From: Bryobacteraceae bacterium
GTDB taxonomy: Bacteria > Acidobacteriota > Terriglobia > Bryobacterales > Bryobacteraceae
Direction of reading: 5' to 3'
NCBI GenBank assembly: GCA_026002875.1
Contig: BPGE01000001.1
Span: 3,472,001 to 3,536,000 of the forward strand
DNA length: 64,000 nt
Shown: one piece after another, positions 18,608 through 27,693 of the stretch
Numbering within the stretch: position 1 is the stretch's first letter
Layout: each line of letters begins with the position of its first letter
Translations under genes and position numbers: made by a program
The notes under the pieces: generated by a model
The model's input: the letters and a program-made list of their open reading frames with translations, nothing else
What the model was told of the DNA's origin: nothing
The model's database searches: none

Positions 18608-21211
18608 TCAGAACGCGAAGCGGAGGCCGAACTGGAAGACGCGGCCGTCGTTCAGCGTGTTCGTGATCTTGCCGAAGGCCGGCGAGGACAGATTGCGCTG
18701 CGGCTCGTCGAACTGGGGCGTGTTCGACAGGTTGTAGGCTTCGGCGCGCCACTGCAGGATCCACTCGTTGGGGAGGCGGAACTGGCGGGCGATGGAGGCG
18801 TTCCAGTTCCAGATGGGCGCTTTGCGGAACGTGCCGCGGCCGACGGAGCCCGCAAGTTCGCCAGGACGGAGATAGGCGAACCGCTCGCGCGAAAGGATCA
18901 GCGGAGCCGTGTCCGGATGGCCGATGGTCCTGCCGAGGATCGACGGATCGAGGATGTGCGGGCGGTCGCCTCCGCCGCCGTCGACGTTGCCGAAGCCCGG
19001 CGCATCGCTGCCGATGTAGAGCGTCAGCGGGGTGCCTTTCTTCCACATGTGCGAGCCCGCCACCTGCCAGCCGCCGGCAACCGCGCGCACCCACCGCGAA
19101 GACGAGCGCGGAGCGGGGATGTCGTAGCTGTAGTTCCACAGCAGGCTGTGCGTGGAATCGAAATTCGACAGCCCCTTCTTGTCGCCGAAGGAATCGTACT
19201 GCCACTGCGAGCGCATGGAGATGATGTCGCGCGCGGCGGCGGTGGTGGCGAAGTCCGGCCCCTGATCGATGGCCTTGGAAAACGTATAGGCGGCCGAGAC
19301 CAGCAGTCCGCGCCACAGGGGCAGATCGTACTGCGCCTGCGCGGCGTCGAAATAAGCGATGCCGCCATTGACGATGGTGCGCGTGTCGTAATAGCGGGGG
19401 TCGGGGCGGCGGATATCGAGGTTGCCTGTCGTGAGAGGCAGGCCAGGCACGGGCTCGGCGCGGTTCATCGTGTAGGCGTTCAGCAGTTTGATGGAGCGGC
19501 TGCCGATGTAATGGAGCCTGAGCATGGAGGCGGCCGCCAGCCGGCGCTCGAGCGTCAGCGAGTACATGTGGGAATAGGGCGTGCACAGGTCCGGGCTGAG
19601 CCACGTGGGCGAATAGCGCGCGTCGGGGCGGACATCGACTCCGCGGAGGGGATCGGCGAGATCCGGATCGGGCACCATGACGTAGAGCACGTGCGGCGGA
19701 TTGAGGCGGATCTGCTGGTACGTCACGGGCGGAATCTGGGAGAACGTCGTCGTGTAGGCCGCGCGCACTACCCAGCCGCGGCCCGCCTGCCAGGCCAGGC
19801 CGAGCTGCGGGCTCAGGTTGTTTGCGTCGGTCTGATAGGGGATGACGTCGTAGCGGTGCACTTCCACGGGGCGCGAGTCGGCCATGTAGCGGACGCCGTA
19901 CGTGACGGTCAGCCGCGGGTGCGCTTTCCATTGATCTCCGAAGAAAAGGTGCGCCGTCCAGTTGCGGTAGCCGCGGTGGATCTCGCCCAGGGCCACCTCG
20001 TACAGCAGGGCGCGGCCCAGGCGCAGATTGTCGATCGACGTGAGGCCGGCGGTGGCGCCGAACTGGAAGTAACCGCGGCCGTTGTATGTCTCGCGCCCGT
20101 TGAGCTGAAAGCGGACGAAATCGCCGCCCGCGGTGAACTGATGGCGCCCCCCTGCGGCCAGGCGCCGCCAGACGCCGCCGTAGCGGAATGTGTTCGTGGC
20201 GCGTTCGATGGGGAAGTACGAATCAGGACCGAGCTCTTCAATCGCGTAGCCGAAGCGGACGCGGGGGCCGACGGCGTTCGGCTCGGGCACCAGATCCGTG
20301 CGGTTGCGGTGGAAGGAGGCGGCAAGGGAGAACTCGTCCACCGGGGACAGCACGCGCCGCCAGGTCAGGCGCGCGCGTTGCGAGTGAATGGCCGTGTCGG
20401 GATTCTGCCCGGCAACGAACTGGAAGGCCCGAATGCGCTGGCGGTCGATCGTGTGGGAGAGGAAGATCTGGTCGCGCGCGCCGAGATTGCGGTCGAGTCG
20501 GAGCGTGCCCGTCAGGGCGTCGATGCGCTGTGGAGAGTTTGTGTTCAGCGCGCGCGGATCGAAATCCGGCCGGTTTGGCGCCGCTTTCGGATAGGCATCC
20601 AGAAATCGCTGAACGATGGCGCGCACGGCAGGGTCGGCGGCAAGAGGCGTGCGCTCCTCGAGCAGCGGCACGAGAACATTTCCGTTCACCATGCCGCGCA
20701 CGTCGCGCTGCGAATAGATGGCGGTCAGCGCGCCAAGGCGCGGAACGGCGCCTGTCAGCCGCCCGCTGGCGAAATTGCGGCGCGAAGGCTGCACAGGACC
20801 CACCTGAAAGAACGTCCGGGCGTTGAACACGCTGTTCTGATGCTGGAAGCCCGCCTCTCCATGCCAGCCCTGCTGCTGCGGCGCAGGCCGCAGAGGGAGG
20901 GATTCGGAGGCCGGCTGGCCGTGCTCGGCGGCGTAGTAGTCCGACTCGGGCGAGAAGGAGCTGACGGCCGTGGGCCGGTTTCCGAGGCGGATGTTCGCTT
21001 CCTTGATGGCGTTCGTGTCGATGAAGTAGATGATGACGTTTTCGTTGCGCTGGCCGGCGGCGCCAAGCCTCGAGCCGGAGAAGCGCGGAGCGGCGGCCGG
21101 CAGCCGCGCGGGCGCGCCGTTGGCGGCAGCGGCGGGCGCCGCCGCGATGGAGGCGCTCTGGGCGCAGAGAACTGCAGGAACAGCGGCCAGAAAGATCAGG
21201 AGGCGATGCAC
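18608..21211 (-). CDS. TonB-dependent receptor-like outer-membrane beta-barrel protein lacking the usual regulatory domain
   Basis: An 867-residue protein with a signal peptide (HRLLIFLAAVPAVLCAQ, residues 2-18) and the aromatic-rich alternating strands of a large outer-membrane barrel, ending GLRFAF with a C-terminal Phe. The C-terminal part (FRLPNEWILQWRAEAYNLSN) is like that of Oar-type receptors. The N-terminal carboxypeptidase-regulatory domain seen in the 1145-residue receptor at 49667-53104 is absent, and the plug region is hard to place. The start is GTG 21211. The ligand is unknown. Confidence 0.82.
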   Translation of the reverse strand: MHRLLIFLAAVPAVLCAQSASIAAAPAAAANGAPARLPAAAPRFSGSRLGAAGQRNENVIIYFIDTNAIKEANIRLGNRPTAVSSFSPESDYYAAEHGQPASESLPLRPAPQQQGWHGEAGFQHQNSVFNARTFFQVGPVQPSRRNFASGRLTGAVPRLGALTAIYSQRDVRGMVNGNVLVPLLEERTPLAADPAVRAIVQRFLDAYPKAAPNRPDFDPRALNTNSPQRIDALTGTLRLDRNLGARDQIFLSHTIDRQRIRAFQFVAGQNPDTAIHSQRARLTWRRVLSPVDEFSLAASFHRNRTDLVPEPNAVGPRVRFGYAIEELGPDSYFPIERATNTFRYGGVWRRLAAGGRHQFTAGGDFVRFQLNGRETYNGRGYFQFGATAGLTSIDNLRLGRALLYEVALGEIHRGYRNWTAHLFFGDQWKAHPRLTVTYGVRYMADSRPVEVHRYDVIPYQTDANNLSPQLGLAWQAGRGWVVRAAYTTTFSQIPPVTYQQIRLNPPHVLYVMVPDPDLADPLRGVDVRPDARYSPTWLSPDLCTPYSHMYSLTLERRLAAASMLRLHYIGSRSIKLLNAYTMNRAEPVPGLPLTTGNLDIRRPDPRYYDTRTIVNGGIAYFDAAQAQYDLPLWRGLLVSAAYTFSKAIDQGPDFATTAAARDIISMRSQWQYDSFGDKKGLSNFDSTHSLLWNYSYDIPAPRSSSRWVRAVAGGWQVAGSHMWKKGTPLTLYIGSDAPGFGNVDGGGGDRPHILDPSILGRTIGHPDTAPLILSRERFAYLRPGELAGSVGRGTFRKAPIWNWNASIARQFRLPNEWILQWRAEAYNLSNTPQFDEPQRNLSSPAFGKITNTLNDGRVFQFGLRFAF

Positions 21212-21220
21212 TTTTTTCCC

Positions 21221-21226
21221 ATCATA
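21221..21226 (-). promoter_or_regulatory. -10-like element close to the start (possible leaderless mRNA)
   Basis: On the minus strand TATGAT (5 of 6 consensus) ends 9 nt before GTG 21211, with only an A-run and no ribosome binding site between. Confidence 0.5.
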
Positions 21227-21287
21227 GTGACAGCGGTCCGGGCGCTGCAGAGGAAAATCCTCAAGGTTTTTTCATCGATCGCGGACA

Positions 21288-22487
21288 TTACGGCGATTTG
21301 ACCAGGGAACGAAGGGCCAGCCAGGCGTCCTCGTTATACTCGGTCTTGATTCGTTCGCGGCCCTCCAGACGGATGTCGCCGGGCTGGGGGCCCCGCTGCT
21401 GGAGGCAGCGGCCGAGGAGCAGCGTGGCGGTGGAGTCCTCGCTCGCCTGGAGGCTCCGGCGCAGCGCCCCGGCGGCTTCTTCGAACCGTCCGGAGCGCCA
21501 CAAAGCATAGCCCAGATTGAACTGGATGTCCGCATCCGAAGGGTTGGCTTCGGCGGCGGACTGCAGCACCGATGCGGCCGAAGGATCGTTCAGGCGGAGC
21601 AGCACGGCGCCGAGGTTGTTCAGCACCTCGGGCAGCGGGGCGAGGCCGGCGAGCGTGCGCAGCGCGGCCGCGGCGGCGGCGAATTCGCCCTTCCGGTAGC
21701 GGGCGATGGCGAGGTAAAACAGGGCCGGACGGTAATGAAGGCTCGAGGAAGAGACTTTTTCAAACCAGGATGCCGCCGCCGAATCATCCCTGAAGACGAA
21801 AAAATTCAGCCGCCCCAATTGGTACGAAGCGGGGGACCATTCCGGGGCGATTCTGGCGGCAGCAGCGAAATATTTATGCTGCATTTGAGGCGTGGTTGCG
21901 CGCAATCCCCGGGCGTAATTTTCGAGAGCGTCCAGACGGATGTCGGGGTGCTGGCGGCGGAAATCTTCTTCCGTCACCATCGCCCCGGGCCTCAGCGTCC
22001 GGAGCACCTGCCAGGCGAGCGACGTCTGGGCCGCCGATAGCGACTCCAGGGGCTTCTCGATCAGGAAGGCGCCTTTGCGGACGAGGCGGCGGGCGTCGAG
22101 CAGGTGGGCGTCGATGCGGAGCATGGCGCCGGATTCCGGCCTCGCGCCGCGGGGCCGGATGTCGAAGGAACCGAGAAGCACCAGCGCCGCGTCCGCTTCT
22201 GCGGCAGCCTCGATGGCCGTGGCGCGGGCCATGAGAGCGTACCGGCGAAGGCCCAACTCTTCCATCGCCTGATCGCGCAGTCCGGGCGGAACGATGGCGA
22301 CGCCTTCAGACGAGAGAACTTCCAGGAGCGTCTCGCTCACCGAGTCGCCGATCCAGTCCAGGCTGCTGTTGCCGGTGAGATTCGACAGCGGCAGAACCAG
22401 AAGGGCGTCGGAGGCGGCCGCCGGAAGGGACAGCCCCGCGGCGCAGGCCAGCGCCAGGACAGACAGCAGCGGGAACCGGAGCATCAT
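21288..22487 (-). CDS. Exported TPR protein with TolB/FlgO-like N-terminal domain
   Basis: A 399-residue protein. A signal peptide (MMLRFPLLSVLALACAAG) is followed by ALLVLPLSNLTGNSSLDWIG, a motif of the TolB-N/FlgO/CsgG-like domains that precede TPR arrays in many Acidobacteriota. From about residue 190 the sequence consists of TPR-type helices (YQLGRLNFFVFRDDSAAASW, VLNNLGAVLLRLNDPSAA, IQFNLGYALWRSGRFEEAAG). It probably scaffolds envelope complexes. ATG 22487 was chosen because the signal peptide begins there. It follows the terminator of the ribosomal operon. Confidence 0.75.
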   Translation of the reverse strand: MMLRFPLLSVLALACAAGLSLPAAASDALLVLPLSNLTGNSSLDWIGDSVSETLLEVLSSEGVAIVPPGLRDQAMEELGLRRYALMARATAIEAAAEADAALVLLGSFDIRPRGARPESGAMLRIDAHLLDARRLVRKGAFLIEKPLESLSAAQTSLAWQVLRTLRPGAMVTEEDFRRQHPDIRLDALENYARGLRATTPQMQHKYFAAAARIAPEWSPASYQLGRLNFFVFRDDSAAASWFEKVSSSSLHYRPALFYLAIARYRKGEFAAAAAALRTLAGLAPLPEVLNNLGAVLLRLNDPSAASVLQSAAEANPSDADIQFNLGYALWRSGRFEEAAGALRRSLQASEDSTATLLLGRCLQQRGPQPGDIRLEGRERIKTEYNEDAWLALRSLVKSP

Positions 22488-22504
22488 CAGACCGGAAAAG
22501 AGAC

Positions 22505-22541
22505 GAAAAGGGCGGGATGCCCGCTGCCGAGCAGCCCGCCC
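22505..22541 (-). terminator. Intrinsic terminator of the ribosomal superoperon
   Basis: On the minus strand, GGGCGGG/CCCGCCC (22541-22535 with 22516-22510) encloses an inner GCTGC/GCAGC stem and is followed by TTTTCGTCTCTTTT. It begins 28 nt after the rplQ stop. Confidence 0.9.
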
Positions 22542-22568
22542 GGGAAACACGGAAGAAAGGAAGGGCCG

Positions 22569-23024
22569 TTAATTGCCGGATTCTTCCTCTTCGCGCCCTT
22601 CGCGCATGGCTTTCAGGCGCTCTTCGCGGCGGCGGGCCCTCTCCTCGGCGCGCTTGATGAGCTGCGCGCCGGTGAGCTGGAGGATGGCCAGCTCGGCGCC
22701 GTCGCCCTTGCGCCAGCCGACACGGATGATCTGGGAGTAACCGCCCGGACGCTGGGCGAAGCGCGGGGCGATCTTGTCGAACAGCTTCTTGACGGAAGAC
22801 GGCGTCAGCAGGAAGCGCGCCGCCTGGCGGCGGGCATGCAGGGTGTCCTGTTTGCCGAGGGTGATCATTTTGTCGAGGAGCGGCTTGGCGGCCTTCGCCT
22901 TCGGGACGGTGGTGATGATGCGCTCGCCTTCGCTCTCGATGACGCTGGTGACGAGATTCCGCAGCAATGCGCGGCGCGCGCTCATGTCGCGCTTCAGTTT
23001 GAAACCTGCTCGTTTGTGCCTCAT
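22569..23024 (-). CDS. rplQ: 50S ribosomal protein L17
   Basis: The 151-residue L17 begins [20 protein letters not shown], the family signature, and has [21 protein letters not shown]. It has an additional charged C-terminal tail of about 30 residues compared with E. coli L17. It is the last gene of the alpha segment, directly after rpoA and before a strong terminator. Confidence 0.97.
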   Translation of the reverse strand: MRHKRAGFKLKRDMSARRALLRNLVTSVIESEGERIITTVPKAKAAKPLLDKMITLGKQDTLHARRQAARFLLTPSSVKKLFDKIAPRFAQRPGGYSQIIRVGWRKGDGAELAILQLTGAQLIKRAEERARRREERLKAMREGREEEESGN

Positions 23025-23073
23025 ATCGTTCGTTACCCTTGGAACCGCCCCGCGCCGGCGGGGCCTGTGGTGG

Positions 23074-24102
23074 TTATTCGCTCAACTCCTGGGGTTCTGC
23101 GCCGCCGGGAATGACGGGGTTGCCGGAGGGATCGAGCAGACGGCCCTGGCTGTCGATGCGCATGCCGAAGGAGAGCCCGAGCCCTGCCAGAATCTCCTTG
23201 ATCTCGTTCAGCGACTTCCGGCCGAAGTTCTTGGTGCGGAGCATTTCGGCCTCGGTCTTCTGAATGAGGTCCTGAATGGTCTGGATATTGGCGTTCTTCA
23301 GGCAATTGTAAGAGCGGACGCTCAGCTCCAGCTCTTCGACGGAGCGGTTGAGAATGTCGTAGATGGCGCCAACGGGCCGCTCGACGGTCTCTTCGACGGT
23401 TTCCGGAGTCTCCTCGAAGTTGATGAAGATGGCCATGTGGTCCTTGAGGAGCTTGGCGGCCATGCCGATGGCGTCCTGAGGGCTGACGGCGCCGTTGGTC
23501 CAGACTTCGAGAATGAGCTTGTCGAAATCGGTCATCTGGCCGAGGCGGGCGGCCTCGACGCTGTAGCGGACCTTGCGCACGGGGGAGTGGACGCTGTCGA
23601 TGGGGATGTAGCGCAGCGGCAGGTCTTCATCGAAATTGCGGTCGCGGGAGACGTAGCCCCGGCCCTTCTTCAGGCGCATTTCAATCTGGAGCGAGCCGCC
23701 CGCCGAAACGGTGGCGATGTGAACGTTGCGGTCGAGAACCTCGACGTCCGGCCCGGTTTCGATCATGGCTGAAGTGACTTCGCCGGGCTGGTCCGTGCGG
23801 AGAGTGAGGGTCTTCACGCCGTCGTCCATCATCTTGAACGGAATCTGCTTCAGGTTCAGGATGATGTCGGTGGCGTCCTCGACCACGCCAGGGATCGGGC
23901 TGAACTCGTGCTCGACGCCCTCGATGCGCACGGCGGTGATCGCCGCGCCCTCGATCGAGCTGAGCAGGATGCGCCGCAGCGCATTGCCGATGGTGGTCCC
24001 GAAACCGCGCTCGTAGGGCTGGGCGGTGAACATTCCGTACCGATCGGTCAGCGTCTCGGTGTTGGCGACCAGCCGCTTGGGTTTCTGGAATCCTTTGAAC
24101 AT
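23074..24102 (-). CDS. rpoA: RNA polymerase alpha subunit
   Basis: A 342-residue protein with an N-terminal assembly domain ([20 protein letters not shown], about 34-53) and a C-terminal DNA/activator-binding domain ([19 protein letters not shown], then [20 protein letters not shown]). The two are joined by a linker near residue 235-250. It nucleates polymerase assembly. It lies between rpsD and rplQ as in E. coli and most bacteria. Confidence 0.98.
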   Translation of the reverse strand: MFKGFQKPKRLVANTETLTDRYGMFTAQPYERGFGTTIGNALRRILLSSIEGAAITAVRIEGVEHEFSPIPGVVEDATDIILNLKQIPFKMMDDGVKTLTLRTDQPGEVTSAMIETGPDVEVLDRNVHIATVSAGGSLQIEMRLKKGRGYVSRDRNFDEDLPLRYIPIDSVHSPVRKVRYSVEAARLGQMTDFDKLILEVWTNGAVSPQDAIGMAAKLLKDHMAIFINFEETPETVEETVERPVGAIYDILNRSVEELELSVRSYNCLKNANIQTIQDLIQKTEAEMLRTKNFGRKSLNEIKEILAGLGLSFGMRIDSQGRLLDPSGNPVIPGGAEPQELSE

Positions 24103-24115
24103 CTGTGCGCTCCTC

Positions 24116-24748
24116 TTACTTCGAGTACAGTTCGACGATCATCTGCTCTTCGAGCTTGATCTGGACCAGATCCTCGCGCGCCGGCTGGGTGAGAATCCTG
24201 GCCTTGAAATTGTCGCGGTCGACTTCGATCCAGTTCGGAGAGGGCAGATGAGCGGTGGCCTCGAGCGAGCCGAGGATGGCCGGGCTCTTGCGGCTCTTTT
24301 CACGGACCTCGATGACGTCGCCGGGACGGAGCAGGTAGGAGGGGATGTTGACCTTCCTGCCGTTGACGGCGATGTGGCCGTGGCGGACGAGCTGGCGCGC
24401 CATGGCGCGCGAGGCGCCGAAGCCCGCGCGGTAGACGGCGTTGTCCAGGCGCCGCTCGAGCAGATTGAGCAGCGTGTCGCCGGTGACGCCCTTCATGCGC
24501 GTGGCTTTCTCGAACAGGTTGCGGAACTGGACTTCGTTCAGCCCGTAGTAGCGCTTCGCCTTCTGTTTCTCGCGGAGCTGCAGACCGTAGCCGATGATCT
24601 TGGGACGGCGGGCTTTGCCATGCTGTCCGGGGGGGAAATTGCGTTTCTCAATGGCGCACTTTTCCGTGTGGCACCGGGCGCCCTTGAGGAAAAGCTTCAT
24701 GCCTTCGCGTCTGCACAGGCGGCAGACCGGACCAGTGTAACGAGCCAA
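24116..24748 (-). CDS. rpsD: 30S ribosomal protein S4, zinc-binding form
   Basis: A 210-residue primary 16S binder with an S4 RNA-binding domain ([20 protein letters not shown] onward). The N-terminus retains four cysteines (Cys9, Cys12, Cys26, Cys31), so this is the zinc-containing C+ form. ATG 24748 has AGGAGG upstream. It is 169 nt downstream of rpsK, the widest gap in the alpha segment. Confidence 0.97.
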   Translation of the reverse strand: MARYTGPVCRLCRREGMKLFLKGARCHTEKCAIEKRNFPPGQHGKARRPKIIGYGLQLREKQKAKRYYGLNEVQFRNLFEKATRMKGVTGDTLLNLLERRLDNAVYRAGFGASRAMARQLVRHGHIAVNGRKVNIPSYLLRPGDVIEVREKSRKSPAILGSLEATAHLPSPNWIEVDRDNFKARILTQPAREDLVQIKLEEQMIVELYSK

Positions 24749-24917
24749 TGGACCTCCTTTGTTCCTGTTGAACCGAGGTGCAGTTTACGGCAGCCTCAGG
24801 GGCTGCTTTCGTCCTGCTTTCCCTGCATTGCAACCGGCTGTAGAGCAGCCGGCGGAAACCCGACCTCCGGACGCGCTTCGCGAAGCCGCCCGGAAAAAAC
24901 CCTTGCCAGACCGGGCG
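24749..24917 (-). promoter_or_regulatory. Structured rpsK-rpsD spacer, possible leader of rpsD
   Basis: The 169-nt gap holds CCGGCTG-tagag-CAGCCGG (24834-24852) and a second hairpin CAGCC-tcag-GGCTG (around 24791-24804). Gaps elsewhere in the operon are mostly below 80 nt. S4 autoregulates its operon in E. coli and Bacillus through mRNA structures; a similar role here is only inferred from position. Confidence 0.3.
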
Positions 24918-25325
24918 TCAGACGCGCCGCCGCTTCGGCGGACGGCAGCCATTGTGCGGGATGGGCGTGACGTCCCGGATGGCCTTCACTTCGATGCCGG
25001 CGGTGGCCAGCGCGCGGATGGCCGATTCGCGGCCGGAACCCGGCCCCGCGACACGGACTTCCACCTGGCGCATGCCGGCTTCCTTGGCGCGGTTGGCCGC
25101 CGTAATGGAAGCCTGCTGGGCGGCGAACGGCGTGCCCTTGCGCGAGCCGCGGAAGCCGAGCGAGCCGGCGCTGGACCAGGCCACGGTGTTGCCGGCCGGA
25201 TCTGTAAAGGTGACGATCGTGTTGTTGAACGTGGCCTGGATGTGGCAGATGCCCACCGGCACGTTCTTCTTTTCTTTCTTCTTGAACGACTTCTTCTTGC
25301 CCGCCTTGGGTTGCTGCTTGGCCAT
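24918..25325 (-). CDS. rpsK: 30S ribosomal protein S11
   Basis: This 135-residue platform protein has [20 protein letters not shown] and the conserved end [18 protein letters not shown]. The basic N-terminal extension ([19 protein letters not shown]) is longer than that of E. coli S11. It sits between rpsM and rpsD. Confidence 0.97.
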   Translation of the reverse strand: MAKQQPKAGKKKSFKKKEKKNVPVGICHIQATFNNTIVTFTDPAGNTVAWSSAGSLGFRGSRKGTPFAAQQASITAANRAKEAGMRQVEVRVAGPGSGRESAIRALATAGIEVKAIRDVTPIPHNGCRPPKRRRV

Positions 25326-25353
25326 GGGTGTGGACTATGCTCCCTCGTGCGTG

Positions 25354-25734
25354 TTACTTGCCAGCCTTCTTCTTGTTGGCGACGGTGCCGCGGCGCGGCC
25401 CCTTGCGGGTGCGCGCATTGGTGTGCGTGCGCTGGCCGCGGACCGGCAGCCCGCGGCGGTGGCGCAGGCCGCGGTAGGCGCCCATTTCGATGAGCCGCTT
25501 GATGCTCATCGACACTTCCTTGCGCAGGTCGCCCTCGACGGCGCCTTCCTCTTCGATAATCTGGCGGAGCCGCGAGACCTCTTCCTCGGTCAGATCCGCG
25601 ATCTTCTTGTTGAAGTCGATGCCTGCCCGGTAGAGAATCGACTGCGCGCGGGCGCGCCCGATTCCGTAGATATAGGTCAAACCGATCTCAGCCCTTTTCC
25701 GGGCCGGAAGATCCACGCCTGCAATGCGAGCCAT
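25354..25734 (-). CDS. rpsM: 30S ribosomal protein S13
   Basis: A 126-residue head protein contacting the P-site tRNA and the 50S subunit. [20 protein letters not shown] and the C-terminal [16 protein letters not shown] are the family signatures. It is the first gene of the alpha segment, 15 nt after rpmJ. Confidence 0.97.
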   Translation of the reverse strand: MARIAGVDLPARKRAEIGLTYIYGIGRARAQSILYRAGIDFNKKIADLTEEEVSRLRQIIEEEGAVEGDLRKEVSMSIKRLIEMGAYRGLRHRRGLPVRGQRTHTNARTRKGPRRGTVANKKKAGK

Positions 25735-25749
25735 ACGTCCTGCCTCCTG

Positions 25750-25863
25750 CTAACCCTGCCTCTGCTTATGCTTGGGGTTCTTGCAGATCACGCGCACCAC
25801 GCCGTGGCGGTGGATGACCTTGCACTTGTCACAGATTTTTTTCACCGATGCCCGGACTTTCAT
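25750..25863 (-). CDS. rpmJ: 50S ribosomal protein L36, zinc-binding form
   Basis: A 37-residue protein beginning [20 protein letters not shown]. It has the C+ zinc ligands Cys11, Cys14, Cys27 and His32. The start is ATG 25863 and the stop TAG at 25750-25752. It lies between infA and rpsM, its usual place. Confidence 0.97.
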   Translation of the reverse strand: MKVRASVKKICDKCKVIHRHGVVRVICKNPKHKQRQG

Positions 25864-25902
25864 GACAATCCTCGATAAGCCAACCTGTCTCGGCCGCGCC
25901 GC

Positions 25903-26160
25903 TCAGCGGCGGGGCAATACCTTCACCACACGGCCCCGGCCGGGATCCGACGCGGTCAACTCCACTTCCACGCGATCCCTCAACCTCAGCCTTTCGAATC
26001 CTCGTTTCACCGCGGGGGCCAGGTGGGCCACCACGACGCGGCGGTCATCCAGCTCCACTTTGTACGTCAGAGCCGGCAGGATTTCAACAACCTCTCCGGC
26101 GGCGGTTCCTGCAGGCCGCGCGCCGCTGCAATCCTCGATCACGGCCTCGTCAGCACCCAT
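25903..26160 (-). CDS. infA: Divergent translation initiation factor IF-1
   Basis: An 85-residue OB-fold (S1-like) protein in the infA position between map and rpmJ. The core GEVVEILPALTYKVELDD and VVAHLAPAVKRGFERLRL then DRVEVELTASDPGRGRVV aligns with IF-1, but the familiar HISGKMR and RGRI(T/V)YR wording is lost and the N-terminus is longer. ATG 26160 overlaps map by 22 nt; GTG 26142 (next to VIE, as in normal IF-1) is an alternative start. It is probably the functional IF-1, unless a canonical copy lies elsewhere. Confidence 0.8.
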   Translation of the reverse strand: MGADEAVIEDCSGARPAGTAAGEVVEILPALTYKVELDDRRVVVAHLAPAVKRGFERLRLRDRVEVELTASDPGRGRVVKVLPRR

Positions 26161-26909
26161 GGGCCGTTGGACGTCACCGCGACCGTATGTTCGAAATGGG
26201 CGGCGAAGCTGCCGTCGCAGGTGACGGCCGTCCAGCGGTCCGGCAGGACTTTCGTCTCCGGACGCCCGGCGTTCACCATCGGCTCGATCGCCAGAACCAT
26301 TCCTTCCTTCAGGCGCGGATTCTCGTTGCGCCGGTCCACATAATTGGGCACCTGCGGCTCTTCATGGAGCGAGGCCCCGATGCCGTGGCCGACAAACTCG
26401 CGCACAATCGAAAAACCGTTTTGCGTGACATGCCTCTCGATGGCGCCGCAGACGTCGAACAGGCGGTTGCCTGCCTTCATCTGGCCGATCGCCAGCTCCA
26501 GGCTCTCCTCGGTGACGTCGAGCAGGCGCTGCACCTCGGCGCTGATCCTGCCCACGGGAACCGTGATGGCCGAGTCACCGTAATAGCCGTCGATGGAGAC
26601 GCCGGTGTCGATGGAGACGATGTCGCCTTCCTTCAACACGCGCTTCGCCGACGGCATGCCGTGAACCACTTCCTCGTTGACCGACGTGCACAGAACGAAC
26701 GGATACCGCCCGCCTGCCGCCGGCACGTAATACCCCTTGAACGCCGGCTTCGCTCCGGCGTCCCTGATCATCCGCTCCGCCTCGTTTTCCAGATCGAGCG
26801 TCGTCACGCCGGGCTCGACCATCTGCTTCAGCCGCTGGAGGATCTCGTAGACGAGCAGACCCGCCTTGCGCATCTTTTCCAGTTCAGCCGGGCTCTTGCG
26901 GATGATCAT
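26139..26909 (-). CDS. map: Methionine aminopeptidase, type I
   Basis: A 256-residue metallopeptidase removing initiator Met. All five metal ligands are identifiable: Asp in SIDTGVSIDGYYGD (two), His in VGHGIGASLHEEP, Glu in AIEPMVNAG and Glu in HFEHTVAV. ATG 26909 overlaps the adk stop by 4 nt and the gene overlaps infA at its 3' end, so the three are translationally linked. Confidence 0.97.
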   Translation of the reverse strand: MIIRKSPAELEKMRKAGLLVYEILQRLKQMVEPGVTTLDLENEAERMIRDAGAKPAFKGYYVPAAGGRYPFVLCTSVNEEVVHGMPSAKRVLKEGDIVSIDTGVSIDGYYGDSAITVPVGRISAEVQRLLDVTEESLELAIGQMKAGNRLFDVCGAIERHVTQNGFSIVREFVGHGIGASLHEEPQVPNYVDRRNENPRLKEGMVLAIEPMVNAGRPETKVLPDRWTAVTCDGSFAAHFEHTVAVTSNGPWVLTRP

Positions 26910-27610
26910 TGGAGTTTCAGCAAACTCCGGATTCTGTCAAAGATCTCTTCGGGACTGCCCGTGCTGCCGTCAACTTCGAACAGCTCCGAGCGGCGCTCCC
27001 GGTAATAATCGAGCAGGGGGCGGGTCTGACGCTCGTAAGCCTCCAGGCGCTCGCGGATCACCGATTCCCTGTCGTCGTCGCGGATCACAAGGCGCGCCCC
27101 GTCCAGGTCGCATACCTCAGGCTGGCGGGGAGGGTTCGATGTCAGGCTGTACAGAGTCCCGCACACCGGGCAGACTCTTCGGCCCGCAATCCGCGCGATA
27201 ACTTTAGTGTAATCCACTTTCAAGTGAATCACCAAATGCCGATAGCCGCGCTCGGCCAGCAGCGTGTCCAGGACGGCCGCCTGCGGCAAGGTTCTGGGGT
27301 ATCCGTCAAGGATGAATCCCCGGAGACAGTCCGCCTGGGCGATGCGGTCGGCCACCAGCTGATTGACAGCGTCGTCGGGCACGAGCCGGCCGGCCTGCAT
27401 CAGATCCTTCACCCTCAGCCCGAGCTCGTCGCCCGAAGCGATGCGTTCGCGCAGCATATCGCCGGTGGAGATATGAGGGAAGCCCGTGGCTGCCTTCAGC
27501 AACCTCGCCTGCGTGCCCTTGCCCGAACCGGGCGGACCGAACAGGATGACCGCCGTGGGCCTCTGCTGGGAGAGATCTTCTGAATCCAACTCTTGTATCG
27601 TTTCTTCCAT
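26906..27610 (-). CDS. adk: Adenylate kinase, zinc-type LID
   Basis: A 234-residue AMP kinase with P-loop GPPGSGKGT (about 25-33), the AMP-binding STGDMLRERI and DGYPRT segments, and a long LID carrying CPVCGTLYSL and CDLDG, the Cys/Cys/Cys/Asp pattern of zinc-stabilised enzymes. ATG 27610 was chosen (GGTGG 5 nt upstream); an in-frame ATG at 27685 would add 25 residues of low-complexity sequence. It lies between secY and map. Confidence 0.93.
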   Translation of the reverse strand: MEETIQELDSEDLSQQRPTAVILFGPPGSGKGTQARLLKAATGFPHISTGDMLRERIASGDELGLRVKDLMQAGRLVPDDAVNQLVADRIAQADCLRGFILDGYPRTLPQAAVLDTLLAERGYRHLVIHLKVDYTKVIARIAGRRVCPVCGTLYSLTSNPPRQPEVCDLDGARLVIRDDDRESVIRERLEAYERQTRPLLDYYRERRSELFEVDGSTGSPEEIFDRIRSLLKLQ

Positions 27611-27693
27611 CTGGGCCACCGGCGGCTCACTCCGCCAGGGCGGCGCGACCGCGGTCCTCGAACCGGGAGGACCAGCCTCCTGCATTCACAAAC

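Noticed and set aside
27611-27685. Adenylate kinase starting at ATG 27685
   Set aside because: It would add 25 residues of low-complexity sequence, and no ribosome binding site is present; ATG 27610 has one and still leaves a longer N-terminus than usual.
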